From: an uncultured Muribaculaceae bacterium
Lineage (GTDB): Bacteria; Bacteroidota; Bacteroidia; Bacteroidales; Muribaculaceae
Reading direction: 5' to 3'
Assembly: GCA_947386115.1 (NCBI GenBank)
Contig: CANDNO010000012.1
Location: 1 to 54,710, forward strand
Length of the DNA: 54,710 nt
Shown here: positions 53,371 through 54,710 of the stretch, in pieces
Layout of the letters: each line of letters begins with the position of its first letter
How positions within the stretch are numbered: the first letter of the stretch is position 1
Made by a program: the position numbers and the translations under genes
The notes under the pieces: generated by a model
The model's database searches: none
What the model saw: the letters and a program-made list of their open reading frames with translations, nothing else
What the model was told of the DNA's origin: nothing

Positions 53371-54710
53371 TTAGAATATTCTGAATCTGATTTTGAGCAA
53401 CACACTGCGAGGGCGTATGTTGTAGATTGCCTTTGACTCCGTGAGAGCGGAAAGACTGGAATACACATACGACTTGCGGTTGAGCAGGTTGTCGCATGAC
53501 AGCGTAAAGCTGAAACGCTTTATGGTGTACTTCGCCTCGGCATTGAGCAGAAGGAAGGACTTGTCACCGTCGTTGAAGTTGTTGTAGTAATGGTAGAGCG
53601 ATGTAGTCAGCGTAACGCCTCCCGGAATTGTAAAGTCGAGAGAAGCCTTGTTCGTCACGGTGCGCAGCCACGGAAATCTGTCATATCCTTTCTGCTGTGT
53701 CGCCGACTGCGAGTAGTTGCCTTGGTAAGCTACACCTAACCATTTGAACGGCGTCAGGCTAATGTCGGCGTTCACTCCTATGTTGTTGCCGGAGTAGCGC
53801 AACACCTCGTCCTGAACGAGCAGCGGACTGTCGTAATAGGAGTATGTAACCGAGGCTCCGATTTTCAGGCGTCGCCAGTCGAAACCCTGACTTGCATGGT
53901 TTTTTGCCGAGATCATATCCCCGTTCTCCGATGTGCGGCGGCTTATGGTGCGCTGCACTATGCCGTCGTAACAGGAGCCATACAGCACTTCGGGCGACTG
54001 CCTGTTCCAAGAAACCTCCGCTCCGGCGAAACTCATAGAAAGAATGTTCTTGAAATCGTAGCCCAACGAGTAATGTTGATTCATGCCTTCGTATAGCCCT
54101 GCCACGTCGTAAGCCGACAACTGGCGGTAAGATGTCAGTATATGCCCGGAATACAGCGTTTCAATCGAGGGTGTCATATAATTCAGCATTGCCGCCGCTT
54201 TGAGGTTATGGCTGCTGTTGAATTTATATGTGAAGTTGAGAGACGGCTCGACGCGGAAACAGTTTTTGTCGGTGATGTTGCCGTCGAGTCTGTTGTTGAG
54301 CCGGAACAGGCGGTATTTCACCGGCAGATATAGCGAGGCATGGATTTTGCGGGTACTGAACATCATTTCTGCTCCTACACCGGCATCGAGATATTCGAGC
54401 GTCAGGTCGTTGTCCGTTGCGTCAAGCCGGCTTTCGAGTGAATTGTGATGATAGTTGACTATCGCAGAGGGGTGCAAAGTGAAATTGCCAACCTTGAATA
54501 CAGACAGTAATCCCGCACGGTTCTCGGTGGAAATATTGCGGAAATCTACATGCTGATACAGCATATCGCCCAGAATGATGTCAGGGAACAGATTGGGAGA
54601 AACAGACAGGCTGTGCGGTCGCTTTTCCAAGTTGACAAGCGATGAAATCTCAAATCCACGGTCGGAGGAATTGCGGTGCGTCATGTGGAATTTATTGAGC
54701 AAGCGGTATG
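53371..54710 (-). CDS. Outer-membrane beta-barrel protein, C-terminal part, cut by the window edge
   Basis: An open frame of about 446 codons runs from the right edge. It is the C-terminal barrel half of a TonB-type or OMP_b-brl_3 protein: many amphipathic strands with aromatic turns (FTYKFNSSHNLKAAAMLN, HASLYLPVKYRLFRLNN, FTLSCDNLLNRKSYVYS) and the classical C-terminal signature LLKIRFRIF. The plug and signal lie beyond the edge, so the name TonB-dependent rests on similarity. The gene is first in the operon with the GLPGLI and propeller genes. There are no internal stops in the visible part. Confidence 0.85.
   Translation of the reverse strand, partial: YRLLNKFHMTHRNSSDRGFEISSLVNLEKRPHSLSVSPNLFPDIILGDMLYQHVDFRNISTENRAGLLSVFKVGNFTLHPSAIVNYHHNSLESRLDATDNDLTLEYLDAGVGAEMMFSTRKIHASLYLPVKYRLFRLNNRLDGNITDKNCFRVEPSLNFTYKFNSSHNLKAAAMLNYMTPSIETLYSGHILTSYRQLSAYDVAGLYEGMNQHYSLGYDFKNILSMSFAGAEVSWNRQSPEVLYGSCYDGIVQRTISRRTSENGDMISAKNHASQGFDWRRLKIGASVTYSYYDSPLLVQDEVLRYSGNNIGVNADISLTPFKWLGVAYQGNYSQSATQQKGYDRFPWLRTVTNKASLDFTIPGGVTLTTSLYHYYNNFNDGDKSFLLLNAEAKYTIKRFSFTLSCDNLLNRKSYVYSSLSALTESKAIYNIRPRSVLLKIRFRIF

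Overview
The window looks like chromosomal DNA from a Bacteroidales bacterium, plausibly Muribaculaceae or a close relative; that placement is an inference from gene content, not a measurement. Pointers are DUF4290, DUF6108-like and DUF6377 proteins, GLPGLI, HU-SPOR, 6-bladed propeller lipoproteins, TonB-type outer-membrane barrels, S16 with an Ala-rich tail, and many Bacteroidota-type promoters (TTTG or TTG, 19-20 bp, TAnnTTTG). I saw no rRNA, tRNA, CRISPR array, insertion sequence or prophage. Gene content is mostly core, with a few accessory surface-protein modules.

Layout. 0.3-2.9 kb: TetR regulator, fabG, DUF4290, rimM. 3.0-8.7 kb: a complete RND efflux operon in the order outer-membrane factor, adaptor, pump, behind a perfect 11-bp inverted repeat. 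8.8-11.3 kb (minus): a TonB-type outer-membrane barrel gene interrupted by one in-frame TGA. 11.4-16.2 kb: AI-2E-family permease, GNAT, MFS transporter, small winged-helix protein, rsgA. 16.3-20.9 kb: an ECF sigma factor, a putative anti-sigma factor, a DUF6108-like protein and two tandem barrel paralogues, with a divergent propeller lipoprotein whose promoter matches that of the sigma gene. 20.9-28.1 kb: GH2 glycosidase, alaS, an M23 peptidase with a MerR regulator, rpsP.

28.3-31.0 kb: two YtxH proteins, a holin-X-like protein, a small unknown, prmA and a small barrel. 31.0-37.0 kb: a flavoprotein with a MATE exporter, a HAD phosphatase, nadC, rlmH, and two tandem acidic lipoproteins of which the second carries a TonB C-terminal domain. 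37.0-42.5 kb: a large TPR protein, glutamate dehydrogenase, a membrane-tethered DUF6377 regulator. 42.5-49.1 kb: mutL, an uncharacterised ATP-grasp-like protein, and a minus-strand run Maf, kdsC, DUF2520, nitroreductase, HU-SPOR. 49.2-51.5 kb: a TPR protein and a CrtI/retinol-saturase-like flavoprotein. 51.5 kb to the right edge (minus): propeller lipoprotein, GLPGLI protein and an outer-membrane barrel cut by the edge.

How the genes fit together. Cell-envelope themes dominate: efflux, outer-membrane barrels, lipoproteins and TonB energisation. The strongest candidates for something undescribed are the ECF module with its twin promoters, the lipoprotein-anchored TonB pair, and the ATP-grasp-like protein. 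The interrupted barrel gene and the back-to-back palindromic promoter between nadC and rlmH are the clearest sequence-level oddities. Start codons were moved downstream of the longest frame wherever a promoter, signal peptide or family alignment required it.
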